From: Tetragonia tetragonoides
Lineage: Eukaryota; Streptophyta; Magnoliopsida; Caryophyllales; Aizoaceae
Reading direction: 5' to 3'
DNA length: 64,000 nt
Assembly: GCA_038025085.1 (NCBI GenBank)
Contig: CM076142.1
Span: forward strand, 4,935,501 to 4,999,500
Shown: piece by piece, positions 17,801-28,493 of the stretch
Layout of the letters: every line of letters starts with the position of its first letter
Numbering within the stretch: position 1 is the stretch's first letter
Made by a program: the position numbers and the translations under genes
The notes under the pieces: generated by a model
What the model was told of the DNA's origin: nothing
The model's database searches: none
What the model saw: the letters and a program-made list of their open reading frames with translations, nothing else

Positions 17801-20800
17801 TTCACATCATATCACACAGGACACCTCGTGGGGACATGCAGGGTGGGTTATTGAGCCCCTATAAGGGTTGCACGGTCATTTTTATTAGGCACCTGCTCTA
17901 AGTACAGGGATACCAAGATCGGCTGAATACGGAGTTTGGGTTCTCGGATGACCTTTTGGAGCATCATGGGTCATCTTGGGTCACAATAGACCCCCAGAGG
18001 TCCAGGGACAAAGGTTGGTATTTCTGCACCTTATTGCCTCGGACACCCCTAGGGAACATGTGAGGTCCATGGGGTCGGTTATTCGGTTCCTATTGACATT
18101 GACGCTCATTTATTGGACACCCACTTTAGGTGTCGGATTACAGAAAATATTGCTGAATATAGAGTTAGGGGTCTTGAATGACCTTCTCGGGGCACCAGGT
18201 GTGTTCTGTTGAGTAACAATAGACCCCTTAGAGATATTTGGGCAAAATCAAAACCGGCTCTCGGAAAGCCAAAAATTGAAGGTTTAATCCATATTTTTTT
18301 GGGCTTTCAAAAGCCCCTAAACAATAATTGAGATTTTCGGACCATATCATACGGGACACATCTTGGGGACTTTGAAGTTCCACTGTGAAGGTTATTGAGC
18401 CCTTATCACGTTTGGACGATCATTTTTATTGGGCACCTGCTCTAAGGGCACGAATACTATGAACGACTGAATACGGAGTTCAGGGTCGAAAATTGAATGC
18501 TATACTCCACCCCTTCTGGGCCTTCGAAGGTCCGAGAACGGAAGTTGATATTTCTGCACCTTATCGTACCGGACTCCCCTAGAGAACATGTAAGGTTCCG
18601 GCCGTCTGGGTCCCTATTAAAATTGGATGGTCATTTATTGGGCACCCACTTTAAGCGTCAGAACACATAATGGCTTAATACGGAGTTAGGGGGTACCGAA
18701 AGAACTTCTCGGGGCACCAGGGGTTCTCTTGAGTCACATAGACCCCTCGGAGAAGTTTGGGCAAAAATCAAATCCGACCCCCAGCAAGTCAAAAATTGAA
18801 GGTTATAATCCATGTTTTTTGGACTTTCGGACGCTCCGAAATGAAAGTTGAGATTTTCGCACCATACCACACGTGTCATCTCTTGGGGACATGGGAGGTT
18901 CACGGGGTGGGTTATTGAGCCCCTATTAGGCTTGGACGATCATTTTAATTGGGCACCCGCTCTAAGCCTCTAAGGGTAGGAATACCAATGTTGTTTTTCC
19001 TGTGCTGAACTACTAACAATATTTAAGAATCTAAACTAATTAAAGTCCGCCTAGTTAAATGCAACTTTCTACAAGAAGTTACTTCCTATGTTCAACCAAA
19101 TAACATTTGACACTTTTCGTAAGGTTTTAAATCCTAAGAATAATAAGTTCTTGGGAATTGTCACTTCCCACATTGAACCAAACAACCACATAACTTTTAT
19201 ACACAGTGCAAAATTGTTTACACGGGAAAAATGTAGTAACATATAAAGTTAATGTAACAAGTGATTATGTATCTAGCACAAGCTAAAAATTTAGCCCAAG
19301 AGAGCAAGTATCTCAAGAATTATGTTCCCTTACTAGTGAAGCTAGAAATAATTCCAGGTCATCGAAATGGTTGGTTCTAAAACATAAAGAATTAGAATTA
19401 AGTTGGGTTAGGAGTTGTATGCGGCATTTGGTTGGTACAGTAAGACAGTTGCATATTAGATGGACACAGTTCTAGAACTTGTCTTTATCATCCTGATCTA
19501 GCTACTTAGCTACTAGCTATAATAGAATTGAGACCAACGATTTGATTCATTTTAATCGGAAGTGTCCCAAGGATTTAACGATAGAAAAATTAGTGGAGGG
19601 AAGCATTTGAGAAGTCATTTTATTTGCTTCACGTTGCTTTTAAGTAAATAATTTAAGAACTATAAATGTTTTTTCTTATGCATGGTTACGACTTACAAAA
19701 CAGTATATACTATGCCAATAGTAGAATGACATGACAGAAAAAGGAAACAACTATGTGCAATGATGTGGAAAAAAACTTCTTAATATAGTAGAAGAAACTC
19801 AAGTTGGAGATTATAAAAATCACAAAAACTCATTTGAGGCAGCCTCAATGTGATGCACCTCGAACAAGCATGATGACGTCATTCTTGGGTATAGAGGTGG
19901 CCTCACGTTGAGGCGACCTCATAAGAGGCATTTTGAAAAAAAAAATAAATCTCCCTAATTTAGACCATCGGGAGCAAAATATGGATCTTGCGGACGAGAT
20001 ATAGTATCAGTTCGCTTCCTACTTCTCTAAAAACTTAGTTGCCACAAGTTTATCATTATGCTATGTTGAGAAAGTATTGTGTGAGACATAACCCTTTTTC
20101 CACTAAAAAGTAACCATCGTCTTACCAAAAGTTACAGTAAAGCCGTCATAAATAAGTTTTTGTGCTATTACAATGCGGTGATAAATACATTGGAGTCCCA
20201 AATTCATATTTTCACATAATGTAGTATATTTCTCAAAACTTTATTTCTAAGCAAATTGTAAAAAGCATTTCTTAGAAGTCATGATGTTTCATGGTCAAAT
20301 AGGGAAAATATATGAAGGTTTGCTACTATTGGTTTTTTAGTTTCCTTTTAGGGAGGTGAGGGGAGGGGAGAGGGGAGGCGAGGGAGTGAAGGGATGGGAA
20401 GTAAAACGGTTCCTCAACCAACTTAAGCCAAACCAGCCTTCCTCACATGTACATTATGCCCTTGCCTACGCCTTACGGCAGCTGAAAGCTGTCTCTGCTG
20501 TAGGTCATCTGCATCAAATATGCTGCAATGATCATGGAATCCATCTTGACAAGTGAATCTTTCTATCAAGTCAGGCACTAGAAATCTGTATTTATTAAGC
20601 GGCTTATTAGCATCGCATGCCTTTGGCAGACCTGCTGCCGCTTCCAGCTATTTGGAGGCAGAGCCATCATTGTTGTGTTGGAAGGCTATAGTCTTGGGAG
20701 AGTGCAAGATGGGATTATGAGGTTGAGATTGGAGGAGGGAATGTTGGCGGCATTGTTATGATGGGTAAATTGAAACTTCATGTCTCCAATATGTGGTAAT

Positions 20801-23412
20801 AGTTGGAATTGTCTTTAACAGTCTTCCATGGTTGAATCTGCTAGAGAGATGTTGGGATGACTGAAGATCACTGTAAAAAGGATGATGCAATCTTGTAAAA
20901 CATATTCATAGCTGCACCTGAATATAATGCCTCAAAATTTGAAAGACTACTACACAATTCCCCCCAGTGACTTGTTCAGGATTCCTATCCTAGATGGAGT
21001 ATGACGCTTTTATTGTGAAAAGCTTGTCATCTGCATCATAGTTCAAGGTGCAGTGGTATGTAGATCACAAAAGTGCCACAAATTTGTATCCTTTGTAGGC
21101 TTGTTGCTTATATCTTTTGGTATTTATTTAATGAATTGAAAATGGCTTAAACTGATGCCACTTTTGCACCGTGGTTTACCTGGTGTGCTTCTTGGCTTCC
21201 TTATTAGGGTGGCTGATGATGGCTTGCAAACACGTGCTCATTTGGAGGCGCAGTTGGTATCAGCTTTGGCATTGAAATCTTCAAATGAATATCGCCAATG
21301 TCTTCTGTCATATGTCAGATACCTTGCAAGGTTTGTTAGCTTGCCGCTTTTCATTGATTCTCTTCTTATTTGTGGTTTTTTGTTGGTACTTTAATTTATT
21401 CATCGTCAGTCTTGATGAAAAAGTGTGGAGATCAGTTTTTACTTTCTAGCTGCTGTGGTTTGAACTTGCTTCAAACTTTTGAGGCAATTTAAGATTTTGA
21501 GTTTTCTTCTTTAGGGATGTGCTTCTTTCTTGACCATCAGAGGTTTAGGGGTGGTGGGTGGGAAGGGAGGTCATTTCTTCCATATGCTTGTTTGTTGATG
21601 GAAATGGGTCTTGTAGTTGACAGTCCATGATATGAGAACTTTTACAATCCCATTTTTGTTTCTGGGTTTGCAGAGAAGCTGATGAGTCTCGATTGCGTGA
21701 AGTCTGTGAGAGTTTCCTGGGACCTCCCACTGGGATGGGAGGTGATGCATCATCAGACTCGAAGAACATTGCGTGGGATCCTTGTGTTCTTGTAAGTTAA
21801 TTTTTCTTACTGACATACATGATTAAGATGTTGGGTCCCCCATTTTTGGTCACAACACCTCATAAGGTAATGATGACGATAATATTTAATTTTTTTAGAG
21901 AGAAAAACAAACAACAAGAAAAAGGAGGGATGTTATGCGTGAATCATATAGTAGAACTAGAATAAGCACTGCAAAAAGTTGGATGCAGATGCTCAAGAAT
22001 TAAAACAGCCAGCCAAATTAAGTTAATTTTTGTTTTGTCAGTCTCACCTTCCTTCACTTTATTGCTACGAAGATTTGCTGGGATATTCTCTTTTTTAACT
22101 GCACCCAGCCAGCTACGTGGTCCGAAGTGGGTTTCTCTTTGAACTGGTAGCCGAGAAAGTGGATGTATAAGTGAGATCGTTTTCCCTCTTGCATACTAGC
22201 CAATTTACAGTAGGACCAAGGACTGAGTTAGCCTTTTGCCTCTTCCTACATGCCTCAAGAACAGGATCTTGAAGGCACTGGCTTTATAGAGATTGGTAAC
22301 AAATATCATGAGCAAATATAGAAGAAAAATTAATGCTGGATTTTTGCATTGAAGTTATTCATTAATCCACCTTTACATTTATCACACGGGTAGAAAAATA
22401 AATCATTTCATCTTAAGACGTATCTGGAGACTGAATGTCCATAAGTGAGGTGAGAGGCATAATCTTTATGGAAATATTGTAACTACGGTATACCAGGTTT
22501 AAGACATTCTGCTTGGCTGTTTTCCATGTTGTTAATTTCAGTCAAGCAAAGCCTGGATACCCATTTTATCCAAACAAAAAAAGTTTGGGGGTGGAAGGTT
22601 CGATTCCGATCAGCCTTTGTTCCCCTGACAACTACAGCACCCCCACCCCCAAGAGCATTTTTCTTGAGCATTTCTCAGTTTTGCTATTTCAAAGTAGAGG
22701 ACTGATCTTCTACCTCGACTTGTCTAATGTAAGTGTTCTATGCTGCTTAGGTAATATATGACTCTTTGCTCATATCGTACCCCTCTGTTTAAAGCTTTCC
22801 ATGAAACTGGTCATTATTTTGGGATGGAGGATCTTCTTTGCATGGTATTGTTTATATCTGTTTAATTTGGAATAGCGCATTGACAGATAGTTGCTACAGG
22901 GATTGAAAAAACACAAACTCTTGAGGGAAGACATCCTTCCAGCATTGGCATCAAATAGGAAAGTACAGAGGCTCCTCAACGAATTCATGGATCTTCTTTC
23001 TGAGTATGGAAGTGCTGAAACTCATGTAGAACAAACTAACACCGTCCAACCTGCTAGAGCCGTAACAGCTGCAGATAAAGGGGACTCTATTCCATCAAAA
23101 AATGATGAGATGCATGTCGATCGACCCTTTGTAGAGCATAGAACGGATCCCATCCCACAAATAGTGGAACAAATGGATACTAACCCACCTGCAAGGGACC
23201 AAATCGACTGTGCTACGGTCGCTACAGATCCAAATGACCGGATTTCACCAGCTGAAGATCAAGTGAACTCCGTTTCAGGACATGCCAATTTAGTAATGTC
23301 GGCTAAAGATCAAGTGAATCCATTAGCAACATCTTCAGAGCCAATGAACATTGACATTCCAAAGGCGGAAAAGGTGGTAGTGGGCCTTCCCGCCAAAGAA
23401 CCCAACTCTTAG
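11866..23412 (+). CDS. HIRA: HIRA histone chaperone (WD40 protein), 10 exons
   Basis: Exons 11866-11973, 12742-13017, 13382-13633, 13750-14147, 14288-15284, 16088-16295, 16486-16726, 21208-21330, 21674-21791 and 22900-23412 join in frame with GT-AG borders to give 1077 residues; Arabidopsis HIRA is about 1020. Residues 1 to about 370 form the WD40 propeller (for example [19 protein letters not shown]). Near 480-495 lies the B-domain core [15 protein letters not shown], which in this family binds the chaperone ASF1. The C-terminal HIRA/TUP1-like domain (about 600-950) contains [12 protein letters not shown] and [21 protein letters not shown] deposits histone H3.3 independently of replication, with UBN and CABIN1 partners. 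The last 125 or so residues are a polar tail with repeated PARDQ, PAEDQVN and SAKDQVN. Intron 7 (16727-21207, 4.5 kb) carries a mobile element, two MITEs and a G-rich tract; the coding frame stays intact across it. Confidence 0.94.
17447..17544. repeat. 98-bp direct repeat bracketing the array in element copy 1, left
   Basis: Begins ACTAACAATATTTGAGAATC and ends CCAAATAACATTTGA. It is nearly identical to 19012-19110, and in reverse complement to 24897-24994 and 25949-26048. The four copies share the central words GTCCGCCTAG and GAAGTTACTTCCTATG (or close variants). Confidence 0.8.
17545..19011 (-). repeat. Tandem array of about 315-bp A/B satellite monomers inside element copy 1
   Basis: About four and a half monomers of alternating subtypes, in reverse orientation to the 31-35.6 kb array. 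Marker words include GTCACAATAGACCCC, GGGTGGGTTATTGAGCCCC (subtype A) and TGCACCTTATTGCC with CATGTGAGGTCCATGGGG (subtype B). Monomers are diverged from one another. No ORF is conserved across monomers. The array edges match those in element copy 2, so the array was present before the two copies separated. Confidence 0.8.
19012..19110. repeat. 99-bp direct repeat bracketing the array in element copy 1, right
   Basis: Second copy of the 17447-17544 repeat, same orientation, with scattered substitutions (for example CAACTTTCTACAAGAAG instead of CAACTTCCTGCAAGAAG). It continues into CACTTTTCGTAAGG, which is element sequence outside the array. Confidence 0.8.
19836..19937. mobile_element. Palindromic MITE, family M2, copy 2, in HIRA intron 7
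   Basis: Inverted arms CATTTGAGGCAGCCTCAATG and CACGTTGAGGCGACCTCATAAG around a centre with AACAAGCATGATGACGTCAT. About 80 bases past the end of the larger element. Clearest example of the family palindrome along with the copies near 38508 and 58966. Confidence 0.6.
20080..20165 (+). mobile_element. MITE family M1, copy 1, in HIRA intron 7
   Basis: Contains TTGTGTGAGAC at the left, AAAAAGTAACCATCGTCTTACC in the middle and AAAAGTTACAGTAAAGCCGTC at the right. Related copies lie near 24165 (partial), 28345, 41235 and 45255 (reversed). Ends are frayed and no target-site duplication is clear. Confidence 0.5.
20351..20375 (+). promoter_or_regulatory. Putative G-quadruplex motif in HIRA intron 7
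   Basis: Four G-runs of three or four bases with loops of 6, 1 and 3 bases occur on the non-template strand (GGGAGGTGAGGGG followed by A, GGGG, AGA, GGGG). This meets the standard G3+N1-7 pattern. A structure in RNA or DNA is inferred, not shown. Confidence 0.45.
22480..22590 (+). mobile_element. Diverged SINE fragment in HIRA intron 9
   Basis: The stretch around CAAGCAAAGCCTGGATACCC followed by an A-rich end (CCAAACAAAAAAAG) matches the 3' part of the SINE at 48838-48998 (CAGGCAAAGCCCAGATAACC, then poly-A). A weak box-B-like GGTTTAAGAC lies upstream. The copy is old and its left end is uncertain. Confidence 0.4.
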
Positions 23413-24234
23413 CATGTTCAAGTATGCTTCTCGTCGAGGTAACATAATGTTCAGGTTAACTACCTATTTGTCGAATTTGCTTGAATTGTCTTAGGGCATG
23501 TCAAGAGAGGGAATTGGTAGCTTAATTTGATTATTCCTGTGAAGGCACACTTACTGCGTGTGTACATAGGGGTCGAATATCAAATATCAATTACATTCTA
23601 TAATGGAGATTTAACCTTTGGTAGTGATGATTTTTGCGTAGAGGCGAATTTCACTGGCTTTGAGGTGACGGTTGTAGTCATCTAGGTATATTGACAACAC
23701 CTTTTAGAGCCTTTTCATTAACGGATGCCGGGTGCTGTTTCTGGCTACTATCTTGCAGCTAATTCGATGTGTAATGCAAATATGTTCTTTTTAGCTGGAA
23801 AGCTACTGTGTGTGTTGTCTATGCTGTCTCATTGCAATTCAGATGCACATGTATTCAGAGAAAGAAAAACCTTCGCAGAGCTGCATAATCCATGCACGTA
23901 CTGGTGGCCTGGCCACTACTTTATGACATTTAATCTTCTTCGTTTTTCTTTTTTATTTTGCAATGCTTGTTTATCATGTTCACAAAAATATGACAGGAAA
24001 TGAAAGATTCATCTACTGAAACAATACTACGAGTCATTGTATCTTTGCGACAGAGTCCAACAGTCCACATATCCACGTTGGCTATAGTTCAAACACGTTT
24101 TTCTAAATGGTTATTGGTTCTGGTTCATAGGATGTACAAGGTGAAGAATATACACAAATTTTTTTAAAAGACGGTCCTTTCATCGGAGAAAAGATAGTCA
24201 CTTTTATGCAAAACAGGGGTCACGGTTCACAAAA
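23413..24234. other. HIRA 3' untranslated region and spacer
   Basis: The HIRA 3' end should lie in the first few hundred bases. ORF 23725-24003 has no recognisable feature. At about 24165-24235 a partial MITE M1 copy lies (AAAAGACGGTCCTTTC, then GATAGTCACTTTT and GGGGTCACGGTTCAC), abutting the end of the large element. Confidence 0.5.
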
Positions 24235-24896
24235 AGTTGTTTTTGTTTGTCGTTTTCTTTTCTTTCATGCCATTCACCTATTGGCATATAGTACTGTTTT
24301 GTAAGTCGTAAACTCGTAACCATGCATAAGAAAAAACATTTAAGAGTTCTTAATGATTTATTTAAAAGAAACGTGAAGCAAATAAAATGACTTCTCGAAT
24401 GCTTTCCTCCACTAATTTGTCTTTCATTAAAGCCTTGGGACACTCGATTAAAATGAATCAAACCGTTGGTCTCAATTCTATGCTAGCTAAGTAGCTAGAT
24501 CAAGACGATAAAGACAAGTTCTAGAATTGTGTCCATCTGTAGTAATACGCAACTGTCTTACTGTACCAACCAAATGCAGCATACATTACAACTCCTAACC
24601 CCACTTCATGCTGATTCTTTCTGTTTTAGAACCAACCATTCTTATGACCTGGAATTATATCTTGTTTCACTAGTAAGGGAACATAATTCTTGCGTTACTT
24701 GTTCTCTTGGGCTAAATTTTTTGCTTGTGCTAGATACATATCACTTGTTAAATGTTACATTAACTTTATTTATTACTACTTTTTCTGTGTAAACAATTTT
24801 GCACTGTATGAAGGCTATATGGTCGTTGCATTCAATGTGAGAAGTAAAAAATTTCAAGAATTTGTAATTTTTAGAATTTAAAACTTTATAAAAATG

Positions 24897-24994
24897 TCAA
24901 ATGTTATTTGGTTATACATAGGAAGTAACTTCATGCAATAAGTTGCATTTACCTAAGCGGACTTAAATAGTTTAGATTCTCAAATATTGTTAGT
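24897..24994. repeat. 98-bp direct repeat bracketing the array in element copy 2, left
   Basis: Reverse complement of the 17447-17544 repeat. Begins TCAAATGTTATTTGG and ends CAAATATTGTTAGT. Confidence 0.78.
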
Positions 24995-25948
24995 TACAAA
25001 AATAATACAAAAATAATATCCCTACCTTTAGAGCGCGTGTCCAATAAAAATGATCTTCCAAGTCTAATAGGGGCTCAATAACCAACCATGTGGACTTCTC
25101 ATGTCCCCAAGAGATGACCCGTGTGATATGGACCGAAAATCTTAACTTTCGTTTCGGGGCGTTCGGATGTCCAAAAAACATGGATTATAACCTTCAATTT
25201 TTGGCTTTCCGGAAGCCGTATTTCATTTTCGCCAAAATTTCTCCGAGGGGTCTATTGTAACTCAGGATAACCTCGGGTGCCCCGAGAAGGTCATTCGGTA
25301 CCCCCTAACTCCGTATTCAGTCTTTTTTTTGTGTATTCCTACGCTTAAAGTGGATGTCCAAAATGACCGTGCAATGTTAATAGGGACTCAATAACTGACC
25401 GCAAACACAATACATGTTCCCTGGGGGTGGTTTGGAAAAGATTTGTGTCCAAATTTCTCTGTGGCTACTAGTTGTAACCTAAGAGAACCCCTAATGTCCG
25501 AAAAGGTCATCCGAGACCCTGAACTATTCAGCCAATCTTGGTATTCCTGCCCTTAGAGAGGTTGCCCCATAAAGATGATCGTGCAAGCCTAATAGGGGCT
25601 CAATAACCCACCCTGTGGACCTCCCATGTCTCCAAGAAGTGCCCTGTATGATATGGTGCGGAAATCTGAATTTTCGTTTCGGGGTGTTCGGAAGCCCCAA
25701 AAACATAGATTATAACCTTCAATTTTTGACTTCTCGGAGGTCGAATTTGATTTTTGCCCAAATTTCTCTGAGGGATCTACTGTGACTCAAGAGAATCCTT
25801 AGTGCCCCGAGAAGGTCATTCAAGACCTCTAATTCTATACTCAGCCATATTTTTTGTATTTCGACACTTAAAGTGGGTGTCCAATAAATGACAGTCCAAT
25901 GTTAATACCGACCTAATAAACAACCCCACAGACCTCACATGATCCACC
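24995..25948 (+). repeat. Tandem array of A/B satellite monomers inside element copy 2
   Basis: About three monomers, in the same orientation as the 31-35.6 kb array: A, a shortened B, then A. Marker words are GGGGCTCAATAACC, GTTTCGGGGCGTTCGG and GGATTATAACCTTC for A. The B monomer near 25370-25540 has an internal deletion after CATGTTCCCTGGGGG. Confidence 0.78.
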
Positions 25949-26048
25949 TCAAATATTATTTGGTAGAACATAGAAGTAACTTCTTGCAGAATGTTCCATT
26001 TACCTAAGCGGACTTAGTTAGTTTAGATTCTCAAATATTGTTATTAGT
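25949..26048. repeat. 100-bp direct repeat bracketing the array in element copy 2, right
   Basis: Second, more diverged copy of the bracketing repeat, beginning TCAAATATTATTTGG and ending TCTCAAATATTGTTATTAGT. Confidence 0.75.
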
Positions 26049-26640
26049 AAAAAAAAACGTGTATTCAAATGTATGAATCAATGTAATTTAATGTTTAAAG
26101 TTTGACAGAGTGAACAAAAATAGGTAATAAGTAATCATCATCAAAGAAGTGAGTATAATGTCATTGTCAAAATCAATAAACTTGCTCATTGAGATCGATC
26201 ATTATATACAATCCGTATGCGTCTCCATCGTCACAACTAGATGGTATGTGGTGTTGAAAGAATTAACCATTATTGAGGATTCAATTCATGCATCTGATAT
26301 GAAGTATATAAGGTTCACAGCATTCCTCACAAAGACTCCATCACATTCACATAAGCATTATATTTATATGCAACTGTTTCAATAACCTCAATGAATTGAA
26401 GAAATGTGTATATGTTTATATGATTATGAGCAACATTAATGTTTGTGCTCTGTATTGAGATATGATATTCACATTAATAATGCATTTAAATGTCTCTTAT
26501 TTATTTGATGCCATGTTTGATTTGTATATAAGTGGATTGAATCTCTCTATGTGAGATTGGACCCAATATATATGGTTAAGTATGCTCATCATTACTGGTG
26601 AGATTGATCACTAAATTTATGTTAGAACCACAGTATTTGC

Positions 26641-27519
26641 AGCCAAGTGTTGGAATTCATGTCCATAGATATGAATTTGATGAGGTTGTGATTGTAGAAG
26701 GTGACACGATCACGATCAATTAGGTGACTGGTATGTCGACTTAAGAGCTTATACAGAGTTCTCTATTTCCTTAAAACAAAGGATGAGTATGTTCGAGTAT
26801 TAATACTTCATGAATGAACCTGTAGGCAAGTCTTTCTGTTTTTACGGGCGGGCGTCGATTGATTGAGCTAATTAGACGACGACGACGACAACAACATCAA
26901 CAACAATAACTCAATGAGTATCCCGTTAGGACACGATTTGGGGAGGTTCAGATGTACGCAATCTTACCCCTAGTTTTAAAACGCCCACACCAACTTAGAA
27001 TTAGTTTTAAAACGCCCTATTGAACTCAAATGCTGTAGTGAAATGGATGCGACAACTAGAATGCATGTGAGATCAATCTCCATTTGCATAAGCTCAATTA
27101 ATTATAGATGTTAGAGGTTGTACGTGGACTTATTAGATTGATTTTCTTATGCATTAGTTTCATCAACTACATACAAAACGTCGTGCTTGTTTGCTTAATA
27201 AAACCCTGATAACTTGTCGTGATAGGTGATGGTAGAAAATGCATGGTTTTAGTCAATAGTTGATGCTAAAAAATGGAAGTCAGAACTCACAATAAGAGGT
27301 TGATTAAGTGCACAAATAAAGCTTGGTGATCAAGCCAGAAAACATCGTTGATTAATTAACTCTTCATCCATTTTTGCTTTCGGCATCCTTGTCTTTAAAT
27401 CAAAATCATTTAGATATAACAATGATATTACTGGGCCACTGGAGACAATCTTCAAGCCAGATTACTCGTCAAATAATTGAAATTTTCACACAGTAACTTT
27501 CCTGCATTTAGTTTTCAAT
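26641..27519. other. Gene-free spacer with an old retroposon fragment
   Basis: About 26875-26985 has a GAC/AAC trinucleotide run (GACGACGACGACAACAAC) followed by GGGGAGGTTCAGATGTACGC and CTTACCCCTAG. This pattern is widespread in eudicot retroposons and resembles the stretch at about 29170-29335. The rest shows nothing I can name. Confidence 0.4.
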
Positions 27520-27521
27520 TA

Positions 27522-27722
27522 CTCCTTTCGTCCCTATTTAGATTTACTAGGAGCACTTTGAAAGTATAGGCATTAAATTCCGGTGAAATGTATTTTCAAA
27601 ATATCAAATTTTTACAAATTTTACTTGTATATTTTGTTAGATATTAATAATAATGGTCAAAGTACCACAATGGAGACCGTGTAAAAATAAGAAGTAGGAA
27701 GTTTAAACCGAGACGGAGAGAG
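27522..27722. mobile_element. Stowaway-type MITE
   Basis: Terminal inverted repeats CTCCTTTCGTCCCTATTTAG and AAACCGAGACGGAGAGAG are flanked by TA on both sides (27520-27521 and 27723-27724), the Stowaway target-site duplication. The interior contains GGTCAAAGTACCACAATGG and GAGACCGTG, as in the other Stowaway copies here. Non-coding; mobilised in trans by Tc1/mariner transposases. Confidence 0.75.
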
Positions 27723-28344
27723 TAGGTTCTTTGATTTCTTGAAATCCACCGTAACGTCTCGACATCTCCTTATCTTATAGATTGCTACTAAGATACTTCT
27801 TTTTCCTAAAGGCATCTCAACAAATAGGGCCCGTTATAGAGAGTGTTTATAACACAAGGAACGATGTGTTCTTTTCCATTTAGTAATTGGTTCCTTTCAC
27901 TGATAACTATTCAGTTAGGTCACTTCAGCGAAAAAGAACAAACTCGAAATTCTAACCAAAATCAATTAGTAATGGATGGAGTAAATCTTATAATTTTGAA
28001 CACTTCAAAACTCTCTTTTCTTTATCAACACGGATTTCACACATAACAAATTCTATTTCCAGCCTACATATTAAAAGGGAGGCTGCAAGTTAGACTAATT
28101 GGAGACCTGTCCCTTGTCTCGAATCAATTGTGTTGAGACTTGAGATGCATCAAAGATAGCAACGCAAGTTACCGGAGGCCTTAGCATTTATAGTACTCCG
28201 TACTTAACAACTGTATTCTATAACAAGCTAAGAGACAATTTTCCTAAAATCCAAAACAAATTTAGAGTTAGGTGAACAGTGAGATCTATCTAACTATAAT
28301 ACCCCAAATAATTTTTTTCAATTTTTTTTGTTTTTTTTCAACAA

Positions 28345-28470
28345 GTCTTGTGTGAGACCAACTCACAGAAAATTAGGGTCACTATTTAGAAATGTAGGAT
28401 CCCTTTATTTTATTGAAAAGTGACCCCGACCTTCTTACCAAAAGTTACGAAAAAACCGTCTTACATTTTT
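28345..28470 (+). mobile_element. MITE family M1, copy 3
   Basis: Left end CTTGTGTGAGACCAACTCAC, interior TTAGGGTCACTATTTAG and AAAAGTGACCCCGACC, right end CAAAAGTTACGAAAAAACCG followed by TCTTACA and a long poly-T. The GTGTGAGAC and GTCTTACA ends are loosely inverted. Confidence 0.55.
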
Positions 28471-28493
28471 TTTTTTTTTTTTTTTTTTTTGGT

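Larger units (their letters stand above)
16865..19755 (-). mobile_element. Non-coding mobile element with internal satellite array, copy 1, inside HIRA intron 7
   Basis: About 2.9 kb homologous, in inverted orientation, to 24.24-26.64 kb. Homology starts near TGGTTTTAGCATAATTAG and ends near GACAGAAAAAGGAAACAAC. Two roughly 98-bp direct repeats (17447-17544 and 19012-19110) bracket an internal tandem array. Outer arms are about 580 bp (left) and 645 bp (right). Short ORFs at 17066-17311 and 17976-18212 look incidental. No transposase, reverse transcriptase or clean target-site duplication was found, so the class is open. A solo LTR with very long LTRs or a non-autonomous DNA element are both possible. 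Strand is set relative to copy 2, called +. Confidence 0.65.
24235..26640 (+). mobile_element. Non-coding mobile element with internal satellite array, copy 2, downstream of HIRA
   Basis: About 2.4 kb, the inverted counterpart of 16865-19755. The left arm includes CATGCATAAGAAAAAACATT and AAGTAGCTAGATCAAGACG; the right arm includes GTCACAACTAGATGGTATG and CCCAATATATATGGTTAAG, ending near TTTATGTTAGAACCACA. The internal array is bracketed by direct repeats (24897-24994 and 25949-26048). The ORF at 26149-26385 shares a stretch ([17 protein letters not shown]) with the minus-strand ORF at 17066-17311, but this follows from DNA identity and neither looks like a known protein. The shorter length relative to copy 1 comes mostly from a shorter array. 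Confidence 0.65.

Noticed and set aside
17976..18212. ORF of 78 residues inside the element array
   Set aside because: It lies across satellite monomers, is not kept in other monomers, and has no family features.
16865..26640. Elements called as solo LTRs
   Set aside because: TG and CA-like ends can be placed (near 24248 and 26635), but no matching 5-base target duplication was found at either locus, so the class is left open.
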